Assembly (NCBI GenBank): GCA_034437315.1
Contig: DAOTUC010000330.1
Coordinates: forward strand, 1-5,818
DNA from: DSAR01 sp034437315
GTDB lineage: Bacteria; Chloroflexota; Anaerolineae; B4-G1
DNA length: 5,818 bases
Direction: 5' to 3'
A program made the translations under genes and the position numbers. Positions 1 to 5,691 of this stretch are shown here, one piece after another (the stretch's first letter is position 1; each line of letters opens with the position of its first letter). Under the pieces are notes generated by a model. That model was given only the letters and a program-made list of their open reading frames with translations, was not told the DNA's origin and made no database searches.

Positions 1-85
1 CCCTCTCGTGTAACTGATCAAGCTGATCTTGCAATCATTTTTGAACCTGCGGGAGGGTAGGCTGAGCAGGACGTTTTCGACATCG
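1..85. other. Short non-coding stretch downstream of the minus-strand operon
   Basis: No supported gene lies here. It is the 3' flank of the lipoprotein gene, whose TAA stop is at 86-88. A 5-bp inverted repeat (CCTGC at 46-50, GCAGG at 66-70) and two near-identical direct repeats (CTGATCAAG at 14-22, CTGATCTTG at 23-31) are visible. Neither forms a GC-rich stem followed by a T-run on the minus strand, so I cannot call a terminator for the operon. Confidence 0.5.
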
Positions 86-1255
86 TTAGCGATAATAAGG
101 CGCGTCCCAACTGTCGAGCAGTTCGGTCGTGGCGCTGACGCATCGCCAGCCGTCGGCGGTCTGGACAACCCGCCAGCTCACGTCCCACAGCCGGGCCGCG
201 ACGCGCCCATCAACGTTATCGTAGGAAAGCGCCTGCGCCGCCACGACGGCCGCGTCATCGCTGCGCTCGATCTCGTGAACCACGCCGACCTCGACCGCCA
301 TCGTCGTGGCAAAGCCCAGCGCCCAGGTCTCGTAAGGCTGCTCCGCCTGGGTCGTCTGGCTCAACAGGTGATACGCGCCGGGCAGGTCACGGTCATTGAT
401 CGCCAGGTAAAAGGAGATCACGGCCCGTTCCGGCGTGTCGGTGCGGTAGACGTGGGGCCGGCTCAGGTAGAACCAATCGTATCGCTCCCAGGACCACCCG
501 TAATTCGCTCCGTCCCAGATGTGCACAGCCTCCCACACCAGGCCGCCGCCGGCCTTGTAGCGCACGCTGATCTCGTCAGCCAGATCCCCGTCGGCGTTCT
601 GCATACGAATGCCGGCGTCCCCCACAAACGCGCCCAGCAGCCGGTAGGACGCGCCATCCCAGACGAAGAGGTGCAACAGGTCGACGCTTTCCTCGGCGCG
701 CCCCCAGATGATGATCTCCGCCCGCCCATCGACGTTTGCATCCCGGACTTCAATCTCGCAGGTGGGATATTGTCCCAGCCCATAATCGACCTTGCCGGGT
801 TCCGCCGGAGGCGCTTCCAGGTCGTGCCAGGTCTCGCCATCCAGGATGAAGACTTTTAATTGAGAGGGCTCGCCCGGCTGGAGATAAGCGCCCAACCACT
901 CCGGTTCTCCGTCAAGATCGGTATCCTCCCAGCGCAGGCAGAGGGGCGTCACGTTTGCTTGCGCCAGACGGGCCTGCACTTTGGCGATAGGCGTCTCCAC
1001 GGCGGAGGGTTGGAGCGTCGGAAGAGGGGTCGGCGGCGGCAGCGTGGAGGATGGGATCGGCGTCGGCGTCGGCGTTTTCGTGGAAATCGGCGTTATAGTG
1101 TGCGTCGGCGTCGGCGTCAGCGTGGGCGCCAGGGTATATGTCGGCGCACCCCAATCAGAAAGGGGGCGGCAAGCACCGATAAACAGGCCAAGGGCCAAAC
1201 AAGCGACGAGGCCCCACCCCCACCGGCAAAGGAAGCGATATGGGACAGTCATCAT
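86..1255 (-). CDS. Lipoprotein with Thr-Pro stalk, FG-GAP/VCBS-like repeats and NTF2-like C-terminus
   Basis: Predicted 389-aa lipoprotein of unknown function. Residues 1-29 form a lipoprotein signal peptide: charged start, hydrophobic core WGLVACLALGLFIGAC, lipobox I-G-A-C with Cys29. Residues 40-90 are a Thr/Pro-rich linker of the type common in Chloroflexota surface proteins. Three repeats follow at about 110-146, 171-207 and 220-255. Each pairs an acidic loop (DTDLDGEPE, DANVDGRAE, NADGDLADE) with a WDG/LDG strand motif (FILDGETW, FVWDGASY, HIWDGANY), like FG-GAP/VCBS calcium-binding propeller repeats. Residues 273-380 (TPERAVISFYLAINDRDLPGAYHLL... to a DGWRCVSATTELL end) resemble an NTF2-like/DUF4878-type domain. 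The start was chosen at the ATG ending at 1255: it overlaps the upstream stop (ATGA, 4 nt), has AGGA 5 nt upstream (1261-1264) and begins just before the signal peptide. A longer reading frame to 1348 would bury the signal peptide. It is the last gene of the operon. The gene call is secure; domain names are from motif reading. Confidence 0.88.
   Translation of the reverse strand: MMTVPYRFLCRWGWGLVACLALGLFIGACRPLSDWGAPTYTLAPTLTPTPTHTITPISTKTPTPTPIPSSTLPPPTPLPTLQPSAVETPIAKVQARLAQANVTPLCLRWEDTDLDGEPEWLGAYLQPGEPSQLKVFILDGETWHDLEAPPAEPGKVDYGLGQYPTCEIEVRDANVDGRAEIIIWGRAEESVDLLHLFVWDGASYRLLGAFVGDAGIRMQNADGDLADEISVRYKAGGGLVWEAVHIWDGANYGWSWERYDWFYLSRPHVYRTDTPERAVISFYLAINDRDLPGAYHLLSQTTQAEQPYETWALGFATTMAVEVGVVHEIERSDDAAVVAAQALSYDNVDGRVAARLWDVSWRVVQTADGWRCVSATTELLDSWDAPYYR
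986..1138 (-). repeat. Low-complexity Thr-Pro coding repeat (GGCGTC-type)
   Basis: This segment encodes the Thr/Pro-rich linker of the lipoprotein (residues 40-90). On the plus strand it shows runs of GGCGTC at about 1057-1074 and 1103-1117, which are ACGCCG (Thr-Pro) codon pairs on the coding strand. Such runs are prone to slippage and length change. The linker probably spaces the folded domains away from the membrane. Confidence 0.75.
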
Positions 1256-2844
1256 AACAATCCTACGACGTCCATATCCCTCGGATGTTCGACGAGGAAC
1301 TCGAAACGCGCCGTCTTCTTCTCGCCGGGGGCCAACGTCAAGCGCCACGTGAGGATGCCCATGTCGTCCTGCTCAGAGAGCGCGGGGTCGGCGGCGGTCA
1401 ATTTGACCTTGACGTCCTCGTGGCGGGCGACCGGGATCTGGTCGTACAGCGTCACCTCCGCCGCCACAGGCAGCAGATTTTCCAGCGACACGTCGTAACG
1501 GTAGGATAAACGCCGCTGCCCGCCGATGAGCTTCTTGTCCACCTCGCGCCGTTTTAGCTCGCGCGTCACGCGCACCCGGTCGTCGGGGCCGAGGTAAAGC
1601 GCGATCTCTCCATCGGGCGGCGACAGGTCGATCTCGGTTGCACCGATGAAGGTCTCGCCGACGAAAAGGTTGACCGCGCCGGGCAGGAGAATGTACGGGC
1701 TATCGTTGACGACGGTGGCCCGCCGGTAGGCGGCCTCGACGAGCTTGGGGGCGGCGACGTAATCGATTTGAGGCGCTAATTGCAAACGGGCGACGGTCGC
1801 CTTGTGAGCCGCGCCGTCGGCGGGGATCGTCGCCGCCCCCGGCGCGCGGTAAGTCACCGCGGCCCCGGTGTGCTCCACCGTCGCGACGACGGGTTCCGCC
1901 TCCATCAGCGCTTCGGCAGGCGGCGGCGTGGCGCCCGCTCGCATCTGCATCGCCGGCGCGGCGGCCGCGCTATCCATCATATCCACCTGCATTGGGCGAG
2001 ACGGCGCTGGCCCCACGTACCACGGATCGAGTTCGGGCAGGGTTTCAGCGAGCGCCGGACGGGCGGTGGAGAGGGTCAGTTGGATGTCGGGCCAATCCTC
2101 CCCCGTCTGCTGGCGCACCTGGGCCAGGTAACCCAATTCCAACGTCGGCGCGTCGCCGTCGTCTACCAGACGCGCGTCTGGTAGACGCGCGTCGTAAAGA
2201 GGCGACCACCCGGCGCCGCTGACGAGGTAGGTCAATTCGAGCGTCATCTCACAGGCCTGGCTTGCGTCGACCTCGATCAGCGCCGTGTAACGTTCCCGTT
2301 TCCCCGCGCCGCGCAACTGGTCCAGCTCCTGCTGCTGCTTCATCAACTGCCGTTTCAGGTCACGCCGGCGCGCTTCCAGGGCCAGCCGTTCGGCGTTGTG
2401 ATCCTCGGCCCGTTCGCGCAGGGCGTCAAAGCAGGCCATCTGGTCGGAGATCGTCGTCTTGCCGTAGGCCAGGCCGCGGGCGTAGATTTCCGCCTGACCG
2501 GTTAGCGCTTCCATGGCCTCCCGCTCCCGCTCGATCAGCGCGGTCTGGGCGTCAACCGCCTGCAATTCATCCTGCAAGGCCTCCACCTGCTGTTGTAACT
2601 CGCGCACCCGCTCCGCCGGCGCCTCGACGTAAAAGTCGCGGCGCACGTCCACACCAAGCAGACGAAGCGGCGCGGCGGCCCGTCCAGAGGCGCGCACCGA
2701 GTCCGGCGTCAAGCGCTGGGGCAATTCGCTCACCTCGAGCCGACAAAGGCCCGGTTCCAGGGTCACAACACCGCTGCGCGTCACCCGCGCCCGATCCGGA
2801 TAGACGGTCACAGCGCTCACAGCAGTCGAAACGTGTCGATTCAT
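1252..2844 (-). CDS. DUF4140/DUF4139 (mucoidy inhibitor A-like) protein
   Basis: A 530-aa protein of the MuiA-like family (TIGR02231-type: DUF4140 at the N-terminus, DUF4139 at the C-terminus). Its biochemical role is unknown. Residues 12-23 read VTVYPDRARVTR, the typical DUF4140 opening. Residues about 75-180 are Glu/Gln/Arg-rich coiled coil. DUF4139 covers about 185-530 with family motifs: YLVSGAGWSPLYDARL (206-221), TGEDWPDIQLTLSTARP (247-263), a GETFIG...LGPDDRVRVTR block (396-428), and the end EFLVEHPRDMDVVGLL. An Ala/Pro/Met-rich segment (about 276-323) sits inside DUF4139. Length is normal for the family. No signal peptide is visible. The start was chosen at the ATG ending at 2844 because GGAGG (2850-2854) lies 5 nt upstream and the upstream stop is only 1 nt away; a GTG at 2865 has no comparable site. 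It is the middle gene of the operon. Residues 218-228 carry a small tandem duplication (DARLP/DARLV). Confidence 0.92.
   Translation of the reverse strand: MNRHVSTAVSAVTVYPDRARVTRSGVVTLEPGLCRLEVSELPQRLTPDSVRASGRAAAPLRLLGVDVRRDFYVEAPAERVRELQQQVEALQDELQAVDAQTALIEREREAMEALTGQAEIYARGLAYGKTTISDQMACFDALRERAEDHNAERLALEARRRDLKRQLMKQQQELDQLRGAGKRERYTALIEVDASQACEMTLELTYLVSGAGWSPLYDARLPDARLVDDGDAPTLELGYLAQVRQQTGEDWPDIQLTLSTARPALAETLPELDPWYVGPAPSRPMQVDMMDSAAAAPAMQMRAGATPPPAEALMEAEPVVATVEHTGAAVTYRAPGAATIPADGAAHKATVARLQLAPQIDYVAAPKLVEAAYRRATVVNDSPYILLPGAVNLFVGETFIGATEIDLSPPDGEIALYLGPDDRVRVTRELKRREVDKKLIGGQRRLSYRYDVSLENLLPVAAEVTLYDQIPVARHEDVKVKLTAADPALSEQDDMGILTWRLTLAPGEKKTARFEFLVEHPRDMDVVGLL
2160..2187. 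repeat. 28-bp perfect palindrome inside the DUF4139 gene, from a 15-bp tandem repeat
   Basis: Positions 2160-2187 read the same on both strands with no loop (outer bases CGTCTACC/GGTAGACG, centre GACGCGCGTC). On the coding strand it comes from two adjacent 15-mers, GACGCGCGTCTACCA (2193-2179) and GACGCGCGTCTGGTA (2178-2164). These encode DARLP and DARLV, in frame, so the gene stays open. It may be a recent slippage duplication and could form a hairpin in the mRNA. Confidence 0.85.
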
Positions 2845-2845
2845 C

Positions 2846-3514
2846 TCATCCTCCACTTTTACCACTTTTACGATTCAACAGACGTTTGATAAAACTCGGA
2901 TATAACTTGCTATACAACATCTTTGTCACAGGAAAATCCGGCGCAATCTCTTCAAGGATTTCGTAGTACCGCTCTGCGAGTTCTCGCTCGCCGGTTTCCA
3001 AGAAATAGACACCCACCAGCCCCATAAAATTCGCCGCCTCCGATATGTGAAAGCGCTTTCGTTCCGGGTACAATAGTTTCAAATCAAATTTATGCTCAAA
3101 TATCTCCGCGACTTGTTCGTAATCCCCCGCCGCCAGGCACAGTTCTGCATAGTTCAATCGCGCAAACAGATAATCTGGATTACGGCGATAATTCTCCCGG
3201 GCTATTTCCTCGGTTTTCTCCCGTTGACCGGTCCTGGAATAGGCTACACTGAGATAATTGTATAGGACTGGCACGTTTGGATATTTTTCAATCAAGTCAA
3301 TCAGCTCAGGAATCGCCTTGTGGGGCTGTGATTGTGACTCATCGTGTAGTCGGCGAACGGTTTTCCTGATAGGCCGAGGTAGATGATGATTTATTGGTTC
3401 CGCCGTGATCTCGTAGGTAATAATATGAACAGGTTTTAGATCATGCGACTGTTGCGCCGCAGGCCGTTTCTCCTTTCTTTTTTCCCTTTTTCTTCTCCTC
3501 TTTCTTTTTGACAT
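2846..3514 (-). CDS. TPR protein with strongly basic N-terminus
   Basis: A 222-aa tetratricopeptide-repeat protein, probably a protein-binding scaffold; the partner is unknown. Residues 2-17 are almost entirely Lys/Arg/Glu (SKRKRRRKREKRKEKR). TPR-like helical pairs are at about 83-115 (YNYLSVAYSRTGQREKTEEIARENYRRNPDY), 117-147 (LNYAELCLAAGDYEQVAEIFE) and 160-193 (GLVGVYFLETGERELAERYYEILEEIAPDF). They show the usual Tyr/Leu/Ala/Gly and final Asp/Pro spacing. No signal peptide or membrane segment is seen, so it is likely cytoplasmic. The ATG ending at 3514 was chosen because AAGGA (3523-3527) lies 8 nt upstream and the basic segment starts there. An ATG at 3538 lacks a Shine-Dalgarno, and the extension to 3643 begins at TTG. 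It is the first gene of the operon and its stop is 1 nt before the next start. Sampled stretches are only about 37-53% GC, well below the neighbours. The basic N-terminus might bind nucleic acid; that is a guess. Confidence 0.85.
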   Translation of the reverse strand: MSKRKRRRKREKRKEKRPAAQQSHDLKPVHIITYEITAEPINHHLPRPIRKTVRRLHDESQSQPHKAIPELIDLIEKYPNVPVLYNYLSVAYSRTGQREKTEEIARENYRRNPDYLFARLNYAELCLAAGDYEQVAEIFEHKFDLKLLYPERKRFHISEAANFMGLVGVYFLETGERELAERYYEILEEIAPDFPVTKMLYSKLYPSFIKRLLNRKSGKSGG

Positions 3515-3660
3515 ATCTGCTATCCTTTCTATCGTCATACCAGAACCAATGAGGCGTTCTCGAACACTAAAGATGCTGCTTGCCGGGGTGGGAATGTGGG
3601 AATGTAATGAATGACGGTAACAATGCCCGCCGCGGGCTCTCAAAAATACTGCCCTGTCAA

Positions 3661-3689
3661 ACTATACCTGCTTGCGGCATCCTTGTCAA
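3661..3689 (-). promoter_or_regulatory. Sigma-70-type promoter of the TPR/MuiA-like/lipoprotein operon
   Basis: Read on the minus strand, a perfect -35 box TTGACA (3689-3684) is followed by a 17-nt spacer and a -10 box TATAGT (3666-3661, 5 of 6 consensus bases). The start point should be near 3654, giving a leader of about 140 nt before the ATG at 3514. A second TTGACA lies at 3660-3655 but has no matching -10 box. Confidence 0.75.
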
Positions 3690-3692
3690 ACG

Positions 3693-3717
3693 GCGGCGCC
3701 GCTTAAGAGCGTCTTAA
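3693..3717. promoter_or_regulatory. Two adjacent palindromes upstream of the leftward promoter (candidate operators)
   Basis: GCGGCGCCGC (3693-3702) is a perfect 10-bp palindrome. It directly abuts TTAAGA-GCG-TCTTAA (3703-3717), a perfect 6-bp-arm inverted repeat. Relative to the predicted start at about 3654 they lie near -39 to -48 and -49 to -63, a usual place for an activator. The binding protein is unknown. Confidence 0.4.
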
Positions 3718-3753
3718 ATAATTACTCTAGCCGCCATCCCGGGGGCGTTAATC

Positions 3754-3769
3754 GGCCCGAGGACGGGCC
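3754..3769 (+). other. GC hairpin followed by interrupted T-runs (weak terminator or attenuator candidate)
   Basis: Arms GGCCCG (3754-3759) and CGGGCC (3764-3769) enclose a 4-nt loop. On the plus strand TTT follows at once and a T6 run comes 7 nt later (3780-3785). No gene reads into it from the left, and the T-run is too far for a classic terminator. Confidence 0.25.
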
Positions 3770-3949
3770 TTTGAGCGAATTTTTTAGGCTCATTGGGATT
3801 TCGCAATGGCGCCAGCCGCGCGCGGTTCGGATTTGGGGGCACATGGGCTTGTGAATAAGGGGACGGAAGAACAAACGCTCGCGAAATTTCGGGAGATACG
3901 GGAATCAAGACGCACATGATGCGGTTTAAAAGCGCTGGTCGAAGGTCGC

Positions 3950-3993
3950 GTTAACCCATCGTTAACAGCTTGCTAACCGCGCACTAACAATCG
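3950..3993 (+). promoter_or_regulatory. Four 11-bp direct repeats, PHO-box-like activator site
   Basis: GTTAAC (3950), GTTAAC (3961), GCTAAC (3972) and ACTAAC (3983) occur at exact 11-bp steps, so they lie on one face of the DNA. The pattern matches PHO boxes bound by OmpR-family regulators: TTAACA-like repeats with 4-6 bp gaps for Bacillus PhoP, and TTAAC-containing 8-mers with 3-bp gaps for cyanobacterial SphR. With a start near 4018 the array spans about -68 to -25, the usual place for such an activator. Assignment to phosphate control is inference; another OmpR-type or LytTR-type regulator is possible. Confidence 0.5.
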
Positions 3994-4011
3994 CGTGTTA
4001 TGCTGCATAAT
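3984..4011 (+). promoter_or_regulatory. Probable promoter of the FAD oxidoreductase gene
   Basis: CATAAT (4006-4011) matches the -10 consensus at 5 of 6 bases. The best -35 is CTAACA (3984-3989, 4 of 6 bases) with a 16-nt spacer, and it overlaps the last direct repeat. A weak -35 covered by a repeat array fits an activator-dependent promoter. The start would be near A4018, giving a leader of about 127 nt. Confidence 0.45.
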
Positions 4012-4037
4012 CGGCCCAGAAGCAAAAGCTCCTTGCG

Positions 4038-4057
4038 AAGTCGGCCTACGCCGACTT
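4038..4057 (+). terminator. Leader hairpin with short T-run (possible attenuator or dispersed palindromic repeat)
   Basis: AAGTCGGC (4038-4045) and GCCGACTT (4050-4057) form a perfect 8-bp stem with loop CTAC. The plus-strand T-run is only T4 (4056-4059). It lies between the predicted promoter and the gene at 4145, so it could attenuate transcription. Alternatively it is a REP-like intergenic palindrome that is repeated elsewhere in the genome. Confidence 0.4.
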
Positions 4058-4112
4058 TTCAGCCGCCGTGCTGAGTCAGTGCAGAGAACTGCATAAGAAT
4101 ATTATCGACCTT

Positions 4113-4127
4113 GTGAGAAGTTATCAC
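4113..4127. promoter_or_regulatory. 15-bp inverted repeat just upstream of the ribosome binding site
   Basis: GTGAGAAGTTATCAC is an inverted repeat with one mismatched pair around a central G. It ends 5 nt before the AAGGAG Shine-Dalgarno (4133-4138). It could be an operator or an RNA hairpin affecting ribosome access. It resembles a CRP-type half-site pair (TGTGA...TCAC), but the spacing is 7 rather than 6. Confidence 0.3.
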
Positions 4128-4144
4128 GTAAAAAGGAGAAACCA

Positions 4145-5650
4145 ATGGGCGAAAAGACCATCATGATCATCGGCGCGGGCATCGCCGGGCTGGCGGCCGG
4201 CTGCTATGCGCAGATGAACGGCTACCGCACGCAAATTTTCGAGCAGCACGACAAGCCGGGCGGCTATTGCACCGCCTGGACACGCAAGGGGTACACGTTC
4301 GACGGCTGCATCCATCACCTGGCGGGCGCCGGGCCGCGCTCGACGCTCTACCCGTTATGGCGCGATCTGGGCATCTTCGAGCGTCACACGATGCACTTTT
4401 ACGACAAGCTGGTGCAGGTCGAGCTGGCCGACGGGCAAACGTTCGTCGCCCACACCGACGTCGACCAACTGGAGGCGTACCTCAAGCAGTTGACGCCCGA
4501 GGACGCGCCCGTGATCGACGAGTACGTCCGCGCCGCGCGCAGTTTCCTCTCGTTCGACCTGCTCGGCATACCGATGGCCTCGCCGTGGCAGATGCTCAGA
4601 TCGCTGCCCAAGCTGCCCCTGCTGCCCAAGTGGGGCCAGGTGACGCTGGAGCAGTTCGCTGAGCGCTTCCAGAACCCGCTGCTGCGGCAGGCTTTTCCCA
4701 CGCTCCAGTACGACTTTCCCGGCATCCCGATGTTGATCCACCTCAACTTTTTAGCCGGCTGCCACAGCCACATCCTCGGCTGGCCGTCGGGCGGGTCGCT
4801 CGCGTTTGCGCGCACCATTGCAGAACGTTACGAGTCGCTGGGCGGCGAGATCCATTACCGCTCTCCGGTGGAGAAAATCCTGGTCGAAAACGAGCGCGCC
4901 GTGGGCGTGCGGCTGCGCGACGGGACCGAACACCGCGCCGATGGCGGAAACCCGGTTTCCGCTGTCATCTCTGCCGCCGACGGCTATACGACCATTTTCG
5001 AGATGCTCAACGGTCAATACGCCGACGCACGCATCCGCGCCTATTACGACAGTGCGCCCGACGGGAACGAGATGAACTTTTGCATCGCGCTCGGCGTGGC
5101 GCGCGACATGCGCGACGAGCCGCACGCGCTGACGCTCTTTCTGACGCAGCCGGTCGAACTGCTCGGCCGGCCGCACGAGCGGCTGAGCGTCGAGGTCTAC
5201 AACTGGGACCCGGCGCTCGCCCCGCCGGGCAAGACGCCGATCAAGGTGCTGCTCAAAGCCACCTATTCGCAGTGGAAGGCGCTCTCGGCTGACCGCGCGC
5301 GCTACGACGAGGAAAAGGCGCGCGTCGCCGAGACGGTGATCGACGTGCTGGCGGCGCGTTTCCCCGGCCTGCGGCAGCAGATCGAGGTGGTCGACGTCTC
5401 GACGCCGCTGACGATCGAGCGTTACACCGGCAACTATCACGGTCTGCAGGCGTGGGGCGTGCCGGGCGGCGGAATGGGCGCTATGCTCAAGGGATTCACC
5501 CGCACCCTGCCCGGCCTGGCGAATTTCCACATGGCCGGCCAGTGGGCCGAGGCCATGATCGGCATCTCGACCGCAGCGATCTCGGGCCGCAACGCGGTGC
5601 GGCGCATCTGCAAGCAGGACGGGCGGTGGTTCAAAACCGGCGATCAATGA
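4145..5650 (+). CDS. FAD-dependent oxidoreductase, phytoene desaturase/carotenoid isomerase-like
   Basis: A 501-aa flavoprotein of the COG1233 superfamily (phytoene desaturase, CrtISO carotenoid isomerase, retinol saturase). These enzymes desaturate, saturate or isomerise long polyene or isoprenoid substrates using bound FAD. The N-terminal dinucleotide fold shows GAGIAGLAAG (10-19), Glu33 for FAD ribose contact and the KPGGYC motif (37-42). A GWPSGGSLAFARTIAERYESLGGEI block (212-236) and VISAADG (274-280) follow. The C-terminal FAD-contact segment is FHMAGQWAEAMIGISTAAISGRNAVRRI (461-488). All core motifs are intact and the length fits the family. AAGGAG (4133-4138) lies 6 nt before the ATG, so the start is firm. 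The gene stands alone, with no phytoene synthase or other carotenoid gene in view, so the substrate cannot be assigned. Expression may depend on the 11-bp repeat array upstream. Predicted soluble or membrane-peripheral. Confidence 0.92.
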   Translation: MGEKTIMIIGAGIAGLAAGCYAQMNGYRTQIFEQHDKPGGYCTAWTRKGYTFDGCIHHLAGAGPRSTLYPLWRDLGIFERHTMHFYDKLVQVELADGQTFVAHTDVDQLEAYLKQLTPEDAPVIDEYVRAARSFLSFDLLGIPMASPWQMLRSLPKLPLLPKWGQVTLEQFAERFQNPLLRQAFPTLQYDFPGIPMLIHLNFLAGCHSHILGWPSGGSLAFARTIAERYESLGGEIHYRSPVEKILVENERAVGVRLRDGTEHRADGGNPVSAVISAADGYTTIFEMLNGQYADARIRAYYDSAPDGNEMNFCIALGVARDMRDEPHALTLFLTQPVELLGRPHERLSVEVYNWDPALAPPGKTPIKVLLKATYSQWKALSADRARYDEEKARVAETVIDVLAARFPGLRQQIEVVDVSTPLTIERYTGNYHGLQAWGVPGGGMGAMLKGFTRTLPGLANFHMAGQWAEAMIGISTAAISGRNAVRRICKQDGRWFKTGDQ

Positions 5651-5664
5651 GCCGGGAGCAACAC

Positions 5665-5691
5665 AGGAGGGATATTATGCAAAAAACATAG
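5665..5691 (+). pseudogene. Gene start with strong RBS, open for only four codons (MQKT)
   Basis: AGGAGG (5665-5670) is followed 6 nt later by ATG (5677), then CAA AAA ACA and a TAG stop (5689-5691). The ribosome binding site is nearly ideal and lies 15 nt after the FAD gene stop, as expected for the next gene of an operon. The frame ends where repeat-rich sequence begins. It may be the 5' remnant of a gene cut by an insertion or deletion; a deliberate minigene or chance match is also possible. Confidence 0.4.

Larger units (their letters stand above)
3515..4144. other. 630-bp divergent intergenic region with regulatory signals, no supported gene
   Basis: The region lies between two divergently read units. 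Two short frames inside it (plus 3672-3854, minus 3714-3917) lack a Shine-Dalgarno and any recognisable motif, so I do not call them. The leftward leader holds a tandem TGGGAATG pair (3589-3604) and a GCCCG/CGGGC mini-stem (3625-3637). The central part has a GGCCCG/CGGGCC hairpin (3754-3769), palindromes CCGCGCGCGG (3816-3825) and CGAAATTTCG (3882-3891). The rightward control elements occupy 3950-4144. Confidence 0.7.

Noticed and set aside
29..859. Long plus-strand frame (276 aa) opposite the lipoprotein gene
   Set aside because: It is antisense to a gene with a clear signal peptide, repeats and operon coupling. The translated product shows no domain or Shine-Dalgarno and reflects GC-rich shadow coding.
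986..1138. GGCGTC repeats as a non-coding satellite
   Set aside because: They are in frame and encode the Thr-Pro stalk of the lipoprotein, which explains them fully.
1256..1348. Longer start for the lipoprotein gene (31 extra residues)
   Set aside because: It would overlap the DUF4139 gene by about 97 nt and put charged residues before the signal peptide. The ATGA-coupled start at 1255 with AGGA 5 nt upstream is better.
3515..3643. N-terminal extension of the TPR gene
   Set aside because: It begins at TTG without a ribosome site, and its sequence is not TPR-like. The ATG at 3514 has AAGGA 8 nt upstream.
3672..3917. Two small frames in the intergenic region (60 aa plus strand, 67 aa minus strand)
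   Set aside because: No Shine-Dalgarno and no recognisable motif. The plus-strand frame overlaps the promoter and palindromes.
3950..3993. CRISPR array or replication iterons
   Set aside because: The repeat units are only 6 bp with 5-bp gaps, far too short for CRISPR. No replication initiator or DnaA box cluster is nearby, so iterons are unlikely.
3749..4017. Direct repeat TAATCGGCCC at 3749-3758 and 4008-4017
   Set aside because: A single 10-bp match within about 600 bp is not far from chance, and the two copies have different contexts.
4751..5647. Long minus-strand frame (298 aa) opposite the flavoenzyme
   Set aside because: It lies fully antisense to a gene with intact FAD motifs, is Arg/His/Ala-rich without family motifs, and has no promoter or ribosome site that I can see.
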